Counted from the stretch's first letter, positions 1-9,198 are shown. The stretch is DNA of 64,000 bases from Deltaproteobacteria bacterium (GCA_016937155.1 JAFGWM010000027.1:27506-91505); one strand, 5' to 3'. Notes: generated from the letters alone by a model not told the origin. Numbers and translations are program-made.

Positions 1-15
1 TTTCAGGAAAATGAT

Positions 16-1527
16 ATGAAGAAGAAAAGAAATATTAAAGTCACCGACAGGGAAAAAATTCCTTTTCCCTCAGGGGCATTTTCAGTTTTGGGTGCCTTTA
101 TAATTATTGTGGCTATAGCAGGTATTCTCCCTGACAGCATGAATCTGTTTCCTTCAGTTAAGGGTTTTATCAGAAAACTCAAATCGTCAGACGGGATCTC
201 GACATACTCGAAACTTCCTCCGGACCATAAAAAAGTGGTTTCTGAAATTGACGATATTGAAAAAAATCTGAAGGAGGAAATCGATTCAACTGAAAATAAC
301 CCCGTAGGCAATAAGGATCCTTTGCCGAAACGCAATCTCGAAAATATTCCTTCAGGGACGCTTAAAAAGAGTGTTGCCCTCGATTATCTGGAAATACCCT
401 GCACCAGGGGCGGAGCCGGTTGTGAATTATGGGGTCTTGATAACTTCTTTAAAAGTCTGTCGAATACCAGAAAAAAAGGAAAATCCATCATCACATGGTA
501 TGGGGATTCAATCACAAGTAATGACAAAATAATTTCCGAAGTAAGAAGACGCTTTCAGAAGCATTTCGGTGATGGTGGCCCCGGATTCATGTTCATGAAA
601 AACTTATGGCTCTGGCAGACTCATTCCCAGATGCTGTTCAAATGGGGACGCTGGGTGTCACATGATATTCTGAAGGGTAAACTTAAACACCGCAGATACG
701 GCCTGGGTGGCATACTTGTGGAGAAAATCGGTCCCGGAGGCTATACAGAATTTTACCCAAGGAGCACGTATGAAACACCCTTTGCCTCAATCAGTGTTCA
801 TTATGTAACCAATAAGGAGGGTGGAAATTTTGAAATCAAATCCGGTGATAAAATATTAAAAACAGTAAATACCAGAAGTGATACAAGAAAAGATTCCTAT
901 GTCACAGCAGATGGTTTTTCCAGCACAAACCTCAGAGTTGAAACAACAGGTGGAGGTATCGTACAGATTGGCGGTGTGGTAATTGAGTCCGCATTACCGG
1001 GAGTTGAAGTGGACACAATAAGTCTCACGGGAGGAAGATTTGTCCATTTTAAACCAATGAAACGTGAAAGTCTGCTATCCAATCTTCGCTGGAGAGGTAC
1101 AAATCTTGTAGTCTTCCAGTTCGGGCTGAATGAAAGTGATACCGGAATAGAGGATGATTATGCAGCATCAGTGGAATCCCTTCTACGGGATGTGAGAAAA
1201 AGTTCCGACTCCTTATCCTGTATTGTTATCGGCCCCACTGACAAGGTTAAAAAGGTGTATGGTGAATATCAGACGAAAAAAATTATTCACCGAATCATAC
1301 GAGAGCAGAAAAAAGCTGCATTCAGGGCAGGATGCGCATATTTCAATGCATGGAAAGCAATGGGTGGCAATGCATCAATTGTGAAGTGGTATCATTCCAC
1401 TCCGCGTCTGGCAAATGGTGATCTGACACATATTTCAGACAGTGGAGGCAATCTGATGGGTAGTCTTATCTACCGTGAATTGCTCAAGGCCTACAGTGCA
1501 TACCTTAAGGAAAGGAGAACACGCTGA
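16..1527 (+). CDS. SGNH/GDSL-family hydrolase, membrane anchored
   Basis: The 503-residue protein has one N-terminal membrane segment (about residues 20-39), a polar linker, then an SGNH hydrolase domain. Visible landmarks are YGDSIT with the nucleophile-type GDS at 163-165 and DLTH (D469, H472), the Asp-x-x-His catalytic pair. It probably acts on the outer face of the inner membrane. The stop overlaps the start of the following MBOAT gene by one base (TGATG); such SGNH/MBOAT pairs O-acetylate or deacetylate exported polysaccharides in known systems such as alginate AlgJ/AlgI. The start at 16 follows AGGA at 5-8; an ATG at 11 runs straight into a stop. The polysaccharide substrate cannot be told from sequence. 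Confidence 0.85.
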   Translation: MKKKRNIKVTDREKIPFPSGAFSVLGAFIIIVAIAGILPDSMNLFPSVKGFIRKLKSSDGISTYSKLPPDHKKVVSEIDDIEKNLKEEIDSTENNPVGNKDPLPKRNLENIPSGTLKKSVALDYLEIPCTRGGAGCELWGLDNFFKSLSNTRKKGKSIITWYGDSITSNDKIISEVRRRFQKHFGDGGPGFMFMKNLWLWQTHSQMLFKWGRWVSHDILKGKLKHRRYGLGGILVEKIGPGGYTEFYPRSTYETPFASISVHYVTNKEGGNFEIKSGDKILKTVNTRSDTRKDSYVTADGFSSTNLRVETTGGGIVQIGGVVIESALPGVEVDTISLTGGRFVHFKPMKRESLLSNLRWRGTNLVVFQFGLNESDTGIEDDYAASVESLLRDVRKSSDSLSCIVIGPTDKVKKVYGEYQTKKIIHRIIREQKKAAFRAGCAYFNAWKAMGGNASIVKWYHSTPRLANGDLTHISDSGGNLMGSLIYRELLKAYSAYLKERRTR

Positions 1528-2945
1528 TGTTATTCAACAGTATCTCCTTTATAATATTTTTCTTTGTGGTTTTCTCAGTATCCTGGCTTGCGGCAAACAG
1601 ACGTTCACTGAAACATCTCCTGTTATTCCTGTCATCACTTTTTTTCTATGGTATGTGGAATCCCTGGTATCTGCCCCTTATCCTTTTCACTACTTGGATT
1701 TCCTGGGAAAGTGCCCGAATACTTCACAGAAAAACCCTGGCTTCAAAAAGAAAGTTCTGGCTGGGAGTCAGTGTTGTTTCATCCCTTGGTGTACTGGGTG
1801 TATTCAAGTATGCCCTTTTTGCGAAGAGTTCCATGGAGCTTTTATTAGGATATGCCGGAATTTCCATACCTGAGATTGCTTTTCTGAATAAAATCGTTCT
1901 CCCGGTGGGTATCTCTTTTTATACTTTCCAGACAATGAGTTATACCATTGATGTCTACAGAGGTTCCCTGAAACCTGAACCATCACTTTTGAACTACTCT
2001 CTTTATGTGAGTTTCTTTCCTCAACTGGTGGCTGGACCAATTGTCAGAGCATCTGATTTTCTGCCCCAGCTGCATAAATCAACCCACTTATCCGATGAGA
2101 ACTTCTCCCGTGGTGTGTTTCTTGTTATGGCAGGTCTGTTTAAAAAGGTCGTAATAGCTGACTTTATTGCAATAAATCTGGTGGATCGGGTATTTCTTTC
2201 ACCTGACATGATGTCCTCGGTTGAAGTTTTAATGGGTATATATGGCTATACAGCACAGATTTACTGTGATTTTTCCGGTTACAGTGATGTGGCAATCGGA
2301 AGTGCACTTTTGCTGGGGTTCAAACTTGGTGAAAACTTCAATCAGCCATTTCGCAGCGCATCCCTTAGTGAATTCTGGAAAAGATGGCATATCAGCCTCA
2401 GTTCATGGCTCCGAGATTATCTTTACATACCCCTTGGTGGTTCCCGCACAAAAACTGTAACCGGAACTCAGATTAATCTTATGATTACAATGCTTCTCGG
2501 TGGATTATGGCACGGAAGCGCATGGAAATTTGTTTTCTGGGGAGCACTTCATGGAGCGGGTCTTGTACTTTTCAGAATAACAGGCTTCAACAGACTGATT
2601 AAGCGTAACGCCGGCTGGAGGATTCTGGGGACCATCATAACCTTAAACTTTGTTGTGTTCGCATTTTTATTTTTCAGGGCATCAAGTTTTTCAAATGCAC
2701 TGCATGTACTTTCAAGAATCAAGGCCTTTACACTGACCACGGCGAATCTTCCCTGGAAAGTCTCCCTCCTGATTTTTACAGCTTATTTTATTAACTTTAT
2801 TCCTGTTTCATTTGGTGAAACCGCAACCTTTATCTTCCAGAAACGCCACACCCTGATTAAGATTGCAGTTCTTGTTTTATTTGCCTTCCTTATCCAGAAA
2901 GTATCCACTGCAGAAACTGCCCCGTTTATTTATTTCCGGTTTTAG
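1527..2945 (+). CDS. MBOAT-family O-acyltransferase (AlgI-like)
   Basis: This 472-residue polytopic membrane protein has the length and layout of AlgI/DltB-type membrane-bound O-acyltransferases. The conserved region reads LLGGLWHGSAWKFVFWG, with the invariant His at 329, and a second conserved His in GALHG at 342. It would move acetyl groups across the inner membrane onto an extracellular polymer. It is translationally coupled to the upstream SGNH hydrolase (TGATG overlap) and has its own ribosome site, AAAGGAGAA, just before the start. The role in O-acetylation is inferred from family and pairing; no polysaccharide synthase is visible nearby to name the substrate. Confidence 0.9.
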   Translation: MLFNSISFIIFFFVVFSVSWLAANRRSLKHLLLFLSSLFFYGMWNPWYLPLILFTTWISWESARILHRKTLASKRKFWLGVSVVSSLGVLGVFKYALFAKSSMELLLGYAGISIPEIAFLNKIVLPVGISFYTFQTMSYTIDVYRGSLKPEPSLLNYSLYVSFFPQLVAGPIVRASDFLPQLHKSTHLSDENFSRGVFLVMAGLFKKVVIADFIAINLVDRVFLSPDMMSSVEVLMGIYGYTAQIYCDFSGYSDVAIGSALLLGFKLGENFNQPFRSASLSEFWKRWHISLSSWLRDYLYIPLGGSRTKTVTGTQINLMITMLLGGLWHGSAWKFVFWGALHGAGLVLFRITGFNRLIKRNAGWRILGTIITLNFVVFAFLFFRASSFSNALHVLSRIKAFTLTTANLPWKVSLLIFTAYFINFIPVSFGETATFIFQKRHTLIKIAVLVLFAFLIQKVSTAETAPFIYFRF

Positions 2946-2992
2946 GAAGAGGAATTTTCAGTTAGACATTTATGATTTAACAGATGTCTGCC

Positions 2993-3907
2993 TCAGCGGT
3001 AGAATTTTTTATCACTGATTCCCATCCTTGTAAAAACAGCCAAAAGCAGATCATTCATTATAATTATCAGTTTGTCGATTTTTGTACTGGAATCTGCTGC
3101 ACATCTGAATCCGAAATGATGATACGGATTAGAATTTCTGGTATTCTGGGAACGTCTGTAGCTGCTGTAATTGTGACTTGCTCCCCAGTACCATGAACCT
3201 CCCTTTACAACCTTCTCATGTCCGCTGCATCGTTTACGGCCTTCACAGGGACCCTTTGGATTAATCCCCCTGCAGTTTCTTCCACACTGTCTGTAATTAA
3301 CTGCGTACCAGTCATGAACATACTCATCAGCATTTCCAATCATATCGTAAAGACCGAATCTTCCCGGAGCTTTACTGCCCACATCCCAGGTAACCCCTTT
3401 TCCCGGTTTGAATCCTTTGCGACCACATCCCCTACCCCTTGCATCCATAATTACAGCGTGTTTGCAGCTTACAGGATCATTGCCCCACGGATAGATATCT
3501 CCATCATATCCCCTCGCTGCAAGTTCCCACTCAGCTTCTGTGGGGAGTCTTTTACCATGAGCTCTGCAGTATATATTTGCCGCATTCCAGCTCAATCCAA
3601 CCTTTGGCTGCTTCGGACCGCTGTATCCCTTGTACCATGTTTTCTGATACGGGCATTTTTTTGCAGCCACACAGCTATCATAGGCCTGCGCTGTAACTTC
3701 AGTGGTATCCATAAAAAATGTATCAACATACACCATGTGGGATGGTTTCTGGTTTCGGTTTTTATGATCACTTCCCATTGTGAAGAAACCACCGCGAACA
3801 CATTTCATGTCCGAAGGAATATTTCCACATGGTTTTGGAAGTCTTACATCACATCTGGAAAAGACAAAGGCACTGGCAAGGACCAGTGGATAAACATACA
3901 TATACAT
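2993..3907 (-). CDS. Formylglycine-generating-enzyme-like (SUMF1 domain) lipoprotein
   Basis: The start at 3907 (not 3943) is chosen because AGGAG lies about 7 bases upstream and the product begins with a lipoprotein signal ending FVFSRC (lipid Cys at 19). The rest is a sulfatase-modifying-factor/FGE fold: GGFFTMGS, GLSWNAANIYC, KRLPTEAEWELAARG, YPWGN, GLYDMIGNADEYVHDW, VVKGGSWYW and FGFRCA. Genuine formylglycine-generating enzymes carry two active-site cysteines just after the GGS motif. Here that stretch reads WYWGASHNYSSYRRS, without Cys, so this is likely a binding or structural relative and not an oxidase. No sulfatase lies nearby. Confidence 0.85.
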   Translation of the reverse strand: MYMYVYPLVLASAFVFSRCDVRLPKPCGNIPSDMKCVRGGFFTMGSDHKNRNQKPSHMVYVDTFFMDTTEVTAQAYDSCVAAKKCPYQKTWYKGYSGPKQPKVGLSWNAANIYCRAHGKRLPTEAEWELAARGYDGDIYPWGNDPVSCKHAVIMDARGRGCGRKGFKPGKGVTWDVGSKAPGRFGLYDMIGNADEYVHDWYAVNYRQCGRNCRGINPKGPCEGRKRCSGHEKVVKGGSWYWGASHNYSSYRRSQNTRNSNPYHHFGFRCAADSSTKIDKLIIIMNDLLLAVFTRMGISDKKFYR

Positions 3908-4110
3908 TTTATGCTCCTGACAGGTGTCATACACCTGATGCACAAAGAACTACTAGAAAAACAAAAATAGTTAAACACTTTTTCCTGGCACTTTTTTCTT
4001 CGGTATTCAGATCTCAACTACAGGAGGAAATTTCTCATAATTTTCGTCGATTTTTTTGACATAATTCCACATGAGGTGTTAATAAGGATATCGCAAAATG
4101 GAGGAAATAA

Positions 4111-5016
4111 ATGATAATTTCTCAACTGGCACTTATAATTGACAATGACGAAAGATATGCCGATGATTTTTCAGGAATTTTAGGGTCCTGGGTTAGATAT
4201 CTGGAAAAAAACAGCATAAATTATGTGGTTGCATATCCCGACAGCGAACTTATACCCGCTCTGCTGGATATAAGAGTTGATGCGGTTTTGCTTCTTATGA
4301 ATGAAACATCAATGGCCAGTGGAAAAATTCAGGGACTCCTTGAAATCATGGACATTCCATGTCTTACTCCTGTGACAGGAGCTTCAAACTGGCTCTCATC
4401 GCGAGTCAATCTGAAGGATTTCCTCGGTGTGAATAATCTCAGTCATCTTCCTTCAGTAACTGTTTCCCATGGAGATTCTCTTCCTGAGAACATGATTCCC
4501 TGCATTGTAAAACCGGAATATGGAAGCCTTGAAAAGGGTGTTACCCGTGTCGAAAAAAGTTCTGAATTATCCATGGCTGTTGAGGAAGCCCTTAAATGGT
4601 CATCCAGAGCTGTTATTGAACGTTTTGAAGCTGGAACAACAGTCACTTGTGGAATCTATAACGGTGAAGTTCTCGGAATAGCTGAAATAACACCAACTGA
4701 TGAAGGAACCAGACTCACCATTCCGCCTGAAATGAATCTTTCGCGAATAAGTTCCCTCAAGGCAACCGCCGCAGGGCTTGTGAACCGCGCCCAGGTAAAG
4801 GGAATGGTTACAGTTGACTTTATCTGTACACCAGACGGAAGAGATTTTGTCATTGATCTTAACTCCTTTCCGATTCTCGATGCATCAGGTGTTTTCAGCA
4901 GAATTGCACTCAGTGCCGGAATAAGACATGAAGACCTGTTAGCAACGGTTCTGAGCTCCGGTCAGTCAACTGCACGCAGAAGTTCTGTTCAGAGCCTGCC
5001 TGATATCACCTTTTAA
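4111..5016 (+). CDS. D-Ala-D-Ala-ligase-like ATP-grasp protein
   Basis: The 301-residue protein has the size and order of Ddl-type ligases: an N-terminal Rossmann-like part, CIVKPEYGSLEKGV (ATP-grasp lysine region, about 131-144), a central VIERFEAGTTVTCGIYNGE segment as in Ddl, and a C-terminal metal region VDFICTPDGRDFVIDLNSFP. In true Ddl the last motif is usually E(V/I)N(T/S)xPG; here it is DLNSFP without the Gly, so the substrate may differ. A strong ribosome site, GGAGGAAATAA, precedes the ATG. The next gene, six bases downstream, is a GT51 peptidoglycan glycosyltransferase, which supports a cell-wall role. Activity on D-alanine is inference. Confidence 0.75.
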   Translation: MIISQLALIIDNDERYADDFSGILGSWVRYLEKNSINYVVAYPDSELIPALLDIRVDAVLLLMNETSMASGKIQGLLEIMDIPCLTPVTGASNWLSSRVNLKDFLGVNNLSHLPSVTVSHGDSLPENMIPCIVKPEYGSLEKGVTRVEKSSELSMAVEEALKWSSRAVIERFEAGTTVTCGIYNGEVLGIAEITPTDEGTRLTIPPEMNLSRISSLKATAAGLVNRAQVKGMVTVDFICTPDGRDFVIDLNSFPILDASGVFSRIALSAGIRHEDLLATVLSSGQSTARRSSVQSLPDITF

Positions 5017-5022
5017 GGTTCC

Positions 5023-6996
5023 ATGCGAACTCTGCTGCTTTTGCTTATGCTTCCATCCGTCTGGGGTGGAATGTATTTTTTCAATTCCTGGTTTGAACAC
5101 AGCCTGGCATCGCGACTTTCCAGAGATATTTCCAAAAAAATATTCCGCACCGGAAATGGAACCATAACCCCGGAAATTGAGATTTTCCTTGGGGGAAGAA
5201 TGGAAGTGAGGAATCTGGGTGTTCGATTAGGGCGCTTTGATGCATTTTTACCACGTGCACAAATCAGACCCACCTGGATTAATCTTTTTAATTCCCGTTC
5301 CATTTTAAATGCCCATCTGTATGAGCCCGTTATGAAAGTGGACTTCGCTTACTTCAGTGGCCCTTCAATGGCGTCCCGCTCCAGCAGAAATGCCCTTAAG
5401 TTTTTGTTAAGCAAAATATCCATCCATTACCACAATGGTAATATTTCCATAAAACGCGGTGGTCATGAATTTCACCTGCTTTCATTCAATGGAAGAAGCG
5501 ACCTGCATGGGAATCTGTTTCTGGATGTACCCGCTGTGAAATATCTGGGAAAACGCGGTGCATGGGCAGGGAAAAAACTGAAAGCTGAAATAAGAGGAAC
5601 AAGCCTTGAAAAGTTGAAAATTGACTATCTGGCAGTCTACACGCCGTCTGGAGATAATTATAATTTTTCCGGACAGATTGAAAAACTCACCAGTGATGTT
5701 TTTTCCTATTCCCTTGAATGTTTCCGCCAGGATGAATACTTTAAAATGAAAGGTGCAGGAAGCATCTGGGGAAAACGTTTTAATATGGATATAGAGGGTG
5801 TTTCATCCATGAAGTACATGGAAAAATATTTCCGGATACTTGCGCCGTCTCTGGATATTCCGCCATTTTTAACAGGGCAACTGAAGGGCAAAGCTGAGAT
5901 AAAATACCGCAGGGGAATTGAGTCCATCAGGGGCAGCGTGAAACTCCCCAGACTTGTTACTGTTCCCGGTCCACTGGCCAAAAACCGCATTGTCTGGCCG
6001 GAAATAGATGCGGTATTCAGTATGAAACATAAAAACGGTGAAAAAAAGGGTACATTAAAGATTAAAACCGGAGAAATCAATTCCATGGTAAGTGCCACCC
6101 AAAAAAGCAGCGGGTTATGGATGGTGAAAGCTCAGGTGAATGAAACATCCTGTGAAAACTTAATATCATGGATTCCACAGGGCTTTATGCCAGTTCTTGG
6201 TGGTCTCAGACTCAGCGGAGAAACCGGCTACACAGGAGGGTTTTCCCTGGATATGAAAAACCCTGAAGGATTTAACGCGTCCGGCCGTTTCACAGGCAAT
6301 TGCAATATTGAAAAGTACCCGAAAAATGCCGATGTCCGGATGCTTAAGAATCCGGTTAAAGTTATTCTCAGGGATGATTTCGGCAGAGAGATTCCAAGAA
6401 TTCTGGGGCCCGATGATCCATCATTCACTCCCCTCAGAAAAGTTCCGTCACATCTTTTCGGCTCATATATAGTCCTTGAAGACAGGCGTTTTATGACTCA
6501 CAGCGGCTTTGACTGGCCTCTTATTGTGAAAGCTGTGGGTTACAACATTGCCAGAAGGCAGTTCAGAAAAGGCGCATCCAGTATTTCCCAGCAGCTTGTA
6601 AAAAATCTTTACCTGACGGGAGACCGGACTGTATCCCGAAAATTTGAGGAAAGCATCATCACCTGGATGCTTGAAAAAAACATAAGTAAGAAGCGTATTT
6701 TTGAATTATATCTTAATGTTCTGGAAATGGGACCAAATATTAGGGGTATCAGGGATGGATCAATGGTTTATTTTTCCCGTGAGCCGTCTAATCTTGCTCC
6801 CCGAATGAGTGTGCATCTGGCAAGTATCACACCGGCACCTAGATATTACTGGAAAAAATTCCGAAAAACCGCTGTACCAGATGAATGGACAAAAATTCTG
6901 AGGAAAAACCTTTATAAGCTGTACAAACTTGGTTCCATCAAGAGATCTGAATTTGAGGAAGAAATAAAAAGAGAACTCATTATTTCCGATTATTAG
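5023..6996 (+). CDS. GT51 peptidoglycan glycosyltransferase with long N-terminal domain
   Basis: The C-terminal third is a clear family-51 transglycosylase: EDRRFMTHSGFDWP with catalytic Glu486, GASSISQQLVKNLYL, RKFEESI and KKRIFELYLNVLEMG. It would polymerise lipid II in the periplasm. A transmembrane anchor occupies about residues 1-20. There is no transpeptidase domain, but unlike classical monofunctional enzymes (about 240 residues) roughly 430 residues separate anchor and catalytic domain. That region is rich in alternating polar/hydrophobic beta-like sequence and resembles AsmA-type periplasmic domains in general character; I cannot identify it firmly. It follows the Ddl-like gene by six bases, so the two are probably co-transcribed. 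Confidence 0.88.
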   Translation: MRTLLLLLMLPSVWGGMYFFNSWFEHSLASRLSRDISKKIFRTGNGTITPEIEIFLGGRMEVRNLGVRLGRFDAFLPRAQIRPTWINLFNSRSILNAHLYEPVMKVDFAYFSGPSMASRSSRNALKFLLSKISIHYHNGNISIKRGGHEFHLLSFNGRSDLHGNLFLDVPAVKYLGKRGAWAGKKLKAEIRGTSLEKLKIDYLAVYTPSGDNYNFSGQIEKLTSDVFSYSLECFRQDEYFKMKGAGSIWGKRFNMDIEGVSSMKYMEKYFRILAPSLDIPPFLTGQLKGKAEIKYRRGIESIRGSVKLPRLVTVPGPLAKNRIVWPEIDAVFSMKHKNGEKKGTLKIKTGEINSMVSATQKSSGLWMVKAQVNETSCENLISWIPQGFMPVLGGLRLSGETGYTGGFSLDMKNPEGFNASGRFTGNCNIEKYPKNADVRMLKNPVKVILRDDFGREIPRILGPDDPSFTPLRKVPSHLFGSYIVLEDRRFMTHSGFDWPLIVKAVGYNIARRQFRKGASSISQQLVKNLYLTGDRTVSRKFEESIITWMLEKNISKKRIFELYLNVLEMGPNIRGIRDGSMVYFSREPSNLAPRMSVHLASITPAPRYYWKKFRKTAVPDEWTKILRKNLYKLYKLGSIKRSEFEEEIKRELIISDY

Positions 6997-7009
6997 GAAC
7001 TTTTTAGCG

Positions 7010-7038
7010 TTGAATCAGCATGATAAATATGCTAATCA
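7010..7038 (+). promoter_or_regulatory. Possible promoter of tRNA-Leu
   Basis: TTGAAT at 7010-7015 and TAATCA at 7033-7038 are 17 bases apart and end 14 bases before the tRNA. The -10 match is poor, so this is tentative. Confidence 0.3.
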
Positions 7039-7052
7039 TCTGAGCTGAGAGC

Positions 7053-7133
<81 letters not shown>

Positions 7134-7295
7134 CAATATCCCTTAAAATCCTGTTGTACCTGAAGCCCTATCCGGTTATCTTCCTTACTCTGAGGATATG
7201 GCAGGATTTTCTGATTGCTCATTTTCTGAAAATACTTTTCATACTTCCTGATAATTATACTTTTGCAGAAATCTGCATGAAAACCGGTCAGTGAT

Positions 7296-8489
7296 ATGGA
7301 TTTTTTAACAAGCCTTCTTGGGATTCTGGTCTTTATTGGAATTGCATGGCTCTTATCGGAGCATAAAAAGAATATTCGATGGAAAACGGTCCTTTATGGT
7401 TTGCTTACCCAGTTTGTGTTCGCATTATTCATTCTGAAAACTGGCCCCGGGAAATATGTTTTTGCATCCATGAAGGATGGAGTAAACACATTGATGAAAT
7501 TCACTGCCGCAGGAAGTGAGTTTGTTTTCGGGGATCTTATGAAAACCGGATTCAGTTTTGCCCTTTTGGTACTGCCAACTATAATTTTCTTCTCATCCCT
7601 TTTTGCAGTTCTTTATTATTTCAGAGTGCTGCAGTTATTCGTCAGGATTTTCACTGTATTACTTTCGAAAATTCTCGGAACAAGTGGAGCTGAATCTCTC
7701 AGTGCCGCAGCAAATATATTCATGGGACAGACCGAAGCGCCACTGATGGTAAAACCATATGTTGAAAAAATGACCCGCAGTGAACTGATGACACTGATGA
7801 CAGGGGGCATGGCAACAGTCTCCGGTGGTGTTCTGGCAGCCTATGTGGGAATGGGTGTTGACGCCGGTCATCTGATTGCTGCTTCTGTCATGAGTGCCCC
7901 TGCTGCAATCATTTTTGCGAAAATAATTGTTCCCGAAACCGAAACACCCCTCACGGTAAATGTCACAAACATTGAAATTGAGATCACGGATCAAAACCCC
8001 CTTGATGCAGCAGCAAGGGGAGCACATGAGGGTATGTTTCTTGCTCTGAATGTCGCTGCAATGCTTATAGCCTTCATTGCATTTGTAGCAATGTTCAATT
8101 ATTTTCTCGCCCTTGCGGGTACATCCATGGAACAGATTCTTGGTTTCATTATGCGGCCATTTGCCTTTCTCATGGGTGTTCCATGGGAAGAAGCCGGAAA
8201 AGTGGGAACACTTCTGGGTGAAAAAACAGTTCTTAACGAGTTTGTAGCCTATAAGCATCTGGGAGAACTAAGTGCCTCAAATACACCTCTGAGTTCAAAA
8301 TCAACTGTCATTGCAACATATGCACTGTGCGGGTTTGCCAACTTTGCATCAATTGCCATTCAACTGGGTGGAATCAGTGGAATTGCCCCATCACGCAGAG
8401 GCGAAATAGCATCTCTTGGACTCAAGGCAATGATTGCAGGAACATTCGCCTCATTCATCACCGCAAACATAGCCGCGTTGCTACTATAA
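7296..8489 (+). CDS. Concentrative nucleoside transporter, NupC/CNT family
   Basis: The 397-residue polytopic membrane protein matches the usual CNT length (about 400). It carries the hallmark GQTEAPLMVKPYV segment of the nucleoside-binding re-entrant hairpin, MTGGMATVSGGVLAAYVGMG, GEKTVLNEFVAYKHL, and a conserved end YALCGFANFASIAIQLGGI. It would import nucleosides with a proton or sodium ion across the inner membrane. The gene stands alone between tRNA-Leu and a decayed region. Its ribosome site is weak (GGTCAGTGAT before the ATG). Nucleoside specificity cannot be told. Confidence 0.95.
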   Translation: MDFLTSLLGILVFIGIAWLLSEHKKNIRWKTVLYGLLTQFVFALFILKTGPGKYVFASMKDGVNTLMKFTAAGSEFVFGDLMKTGFSFALLVLPTIIFFSSLFAVLYYFRVLQLFVRIFTVLLSKILGTSGAESLSAAANIFMGQTEAPLMVKPYVEKMTRSELMTLMTGGMATVSGGVLAAYVGMGVDAGHLIAASVMSAPAAIIFAKIIVPETETPLTVNVTNIEIEITDQNPLDAAARGAHEGMFLALNVAAMLIAFIAFVAMFNYFLALAGTSMEQILGFIMRPFAFLMGVPWEEAGKVGTLLGEKTVLNEFVAYKHLGELSASNTPLSSKSTVIATYALCGFANFASIAIQLGGISGIAPSRRGEIASLGLKAMIAGTFASFITANIAALLL

Positions 8490-8558
8490 CCCCAAATTTA
8501 CCTCAATAAACTGAAAAGGGCTCCCTCACCTTAGATTAATCACATCTTAACTCCCTTT

Positions 8559-8738
8559 CTATATCTCTTCGTCAAACCAGTCGGTGTCTATTTTCTTTAC
8601 GGGGTAAACGGCGACGGTTGAGACACCGAGGTTGTATTCAATCATGAGGTCGCAAAGTTCACGTCCATCAATGAGAACAATCCGTGTATCAATCTAAGAA
8701 ACATAGTTTCTGATTTCCTGATAATCTGGAATCGACAT
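8559..8738 (-). pseudogene. mrr: Internally deleted mrr restriction endonuclease remnant
   Basis: Reading from an ATG at 8738 with a good ribosome site (AAGGAGTAATCC), the frame gives MSIPDYQEIRNYVS, like the start of Mrr-type type IV restriction enzymes. It then meets an in-frame TAG, and continues in the same frame as RIVLIDGRELCDLM, YNLGVSTVAVYPVKKID and TDWFDEEI to a TAG at 8559-8561, the typical Mrr C-terminus. The catalytic core (several hundred residues in intact Mrr) is missing. I read this as an internal deletion that left both ends of the gene. Family recognition is from memory of Mrr ends. Confidence 0.75.
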
Positions 8739-8773
8739 GGATTACTCCTTAACGCGAATATTGAAAAATGAAA

Positions 8774-9001
8774 TTATGCAATTTCGACGAAAACACCATG
8801 GCCGAGGATTGTCAATGTATAAAGAGGGAATGAAGTTGAAGGTGAGTAAAGAAATAATTCACCGCGGGGATACCCACCATTATCAGACTCTTCACCAACA
8901 TCAACTATGCCATTTCCACAGGTATTTAGCTCTTCAGTAGAATCATCACACCCAAAAGTATATACAGCACCAATCAATAATAAATATTTACAGGTTTTAA
9001 T
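8774..9001 (-). pseudogene. Decayed Cys-rich lipoprotein gene fragment
   Basis: From an ATT codon at 9001 the frame reads KTCKYLLLIGAVYTFGC, a lipoprotein signal with its lipid Cys, then DDSTEELNTCGNGIVDVGEE, the CGNGxxxxGEE module common in myxobacterial surface proteins. No ATG, GTG or TTG lies before the signal core; AAGG is positioned as if ATT had replaced an ATG. The module has lost its expected Cys (GEESD) and the downstream reading is featureless until the stop. It is most likely a truncated relic. An in-frame TTG at 8977 would give a defective signal. Confidence 0.45.
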
Positions 9002-9107
9002 TAATAATATCCTTTATTTTATGGAATTTAGTATTTCAGCTAAAAGGCGTCCCTATACCCTGAATTTGTATATCCTGGGAAACCATCTAATGTCATGCCA
9101 CTGATAT

Positions 9108-9198
9108 ATAACCTGCCGGTTTCCCGGTTTCGCGGTTTCCTGTGTCCTGTTTTTCTGTTTTCCTGTTTCCTGATCTCTCTGTTTCCTGTTTCACGCCT
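9108..9198. repeat. Degenerate CAGGAAA-like short tandem repeats
   Basis: On the minus strand this stretch is a purine-rich run of imperfect units of the type CAGGAAAC, GAGAGATCAGG and CCGGGAAACCGG; on the plus strand, repeated GTTTCCTG. It encodes nothing plausible in any frame. It lies between the lipoprotein relic and the Rpn nuclease gene. Confidence 0.6.

Noticed and set aside
3218..3970. Long plus-strand frame opposite the FGE-like gene
   Set aside because: It is the antisense of a clearly recognisable protein, with no ribosome site or domain.
7659..8258. Minus-strand frame opposite the nucleoside transporter
   Set aside because: Cys/His-rich nonsense composition; the plus strand encodes NupC with all family motifs.
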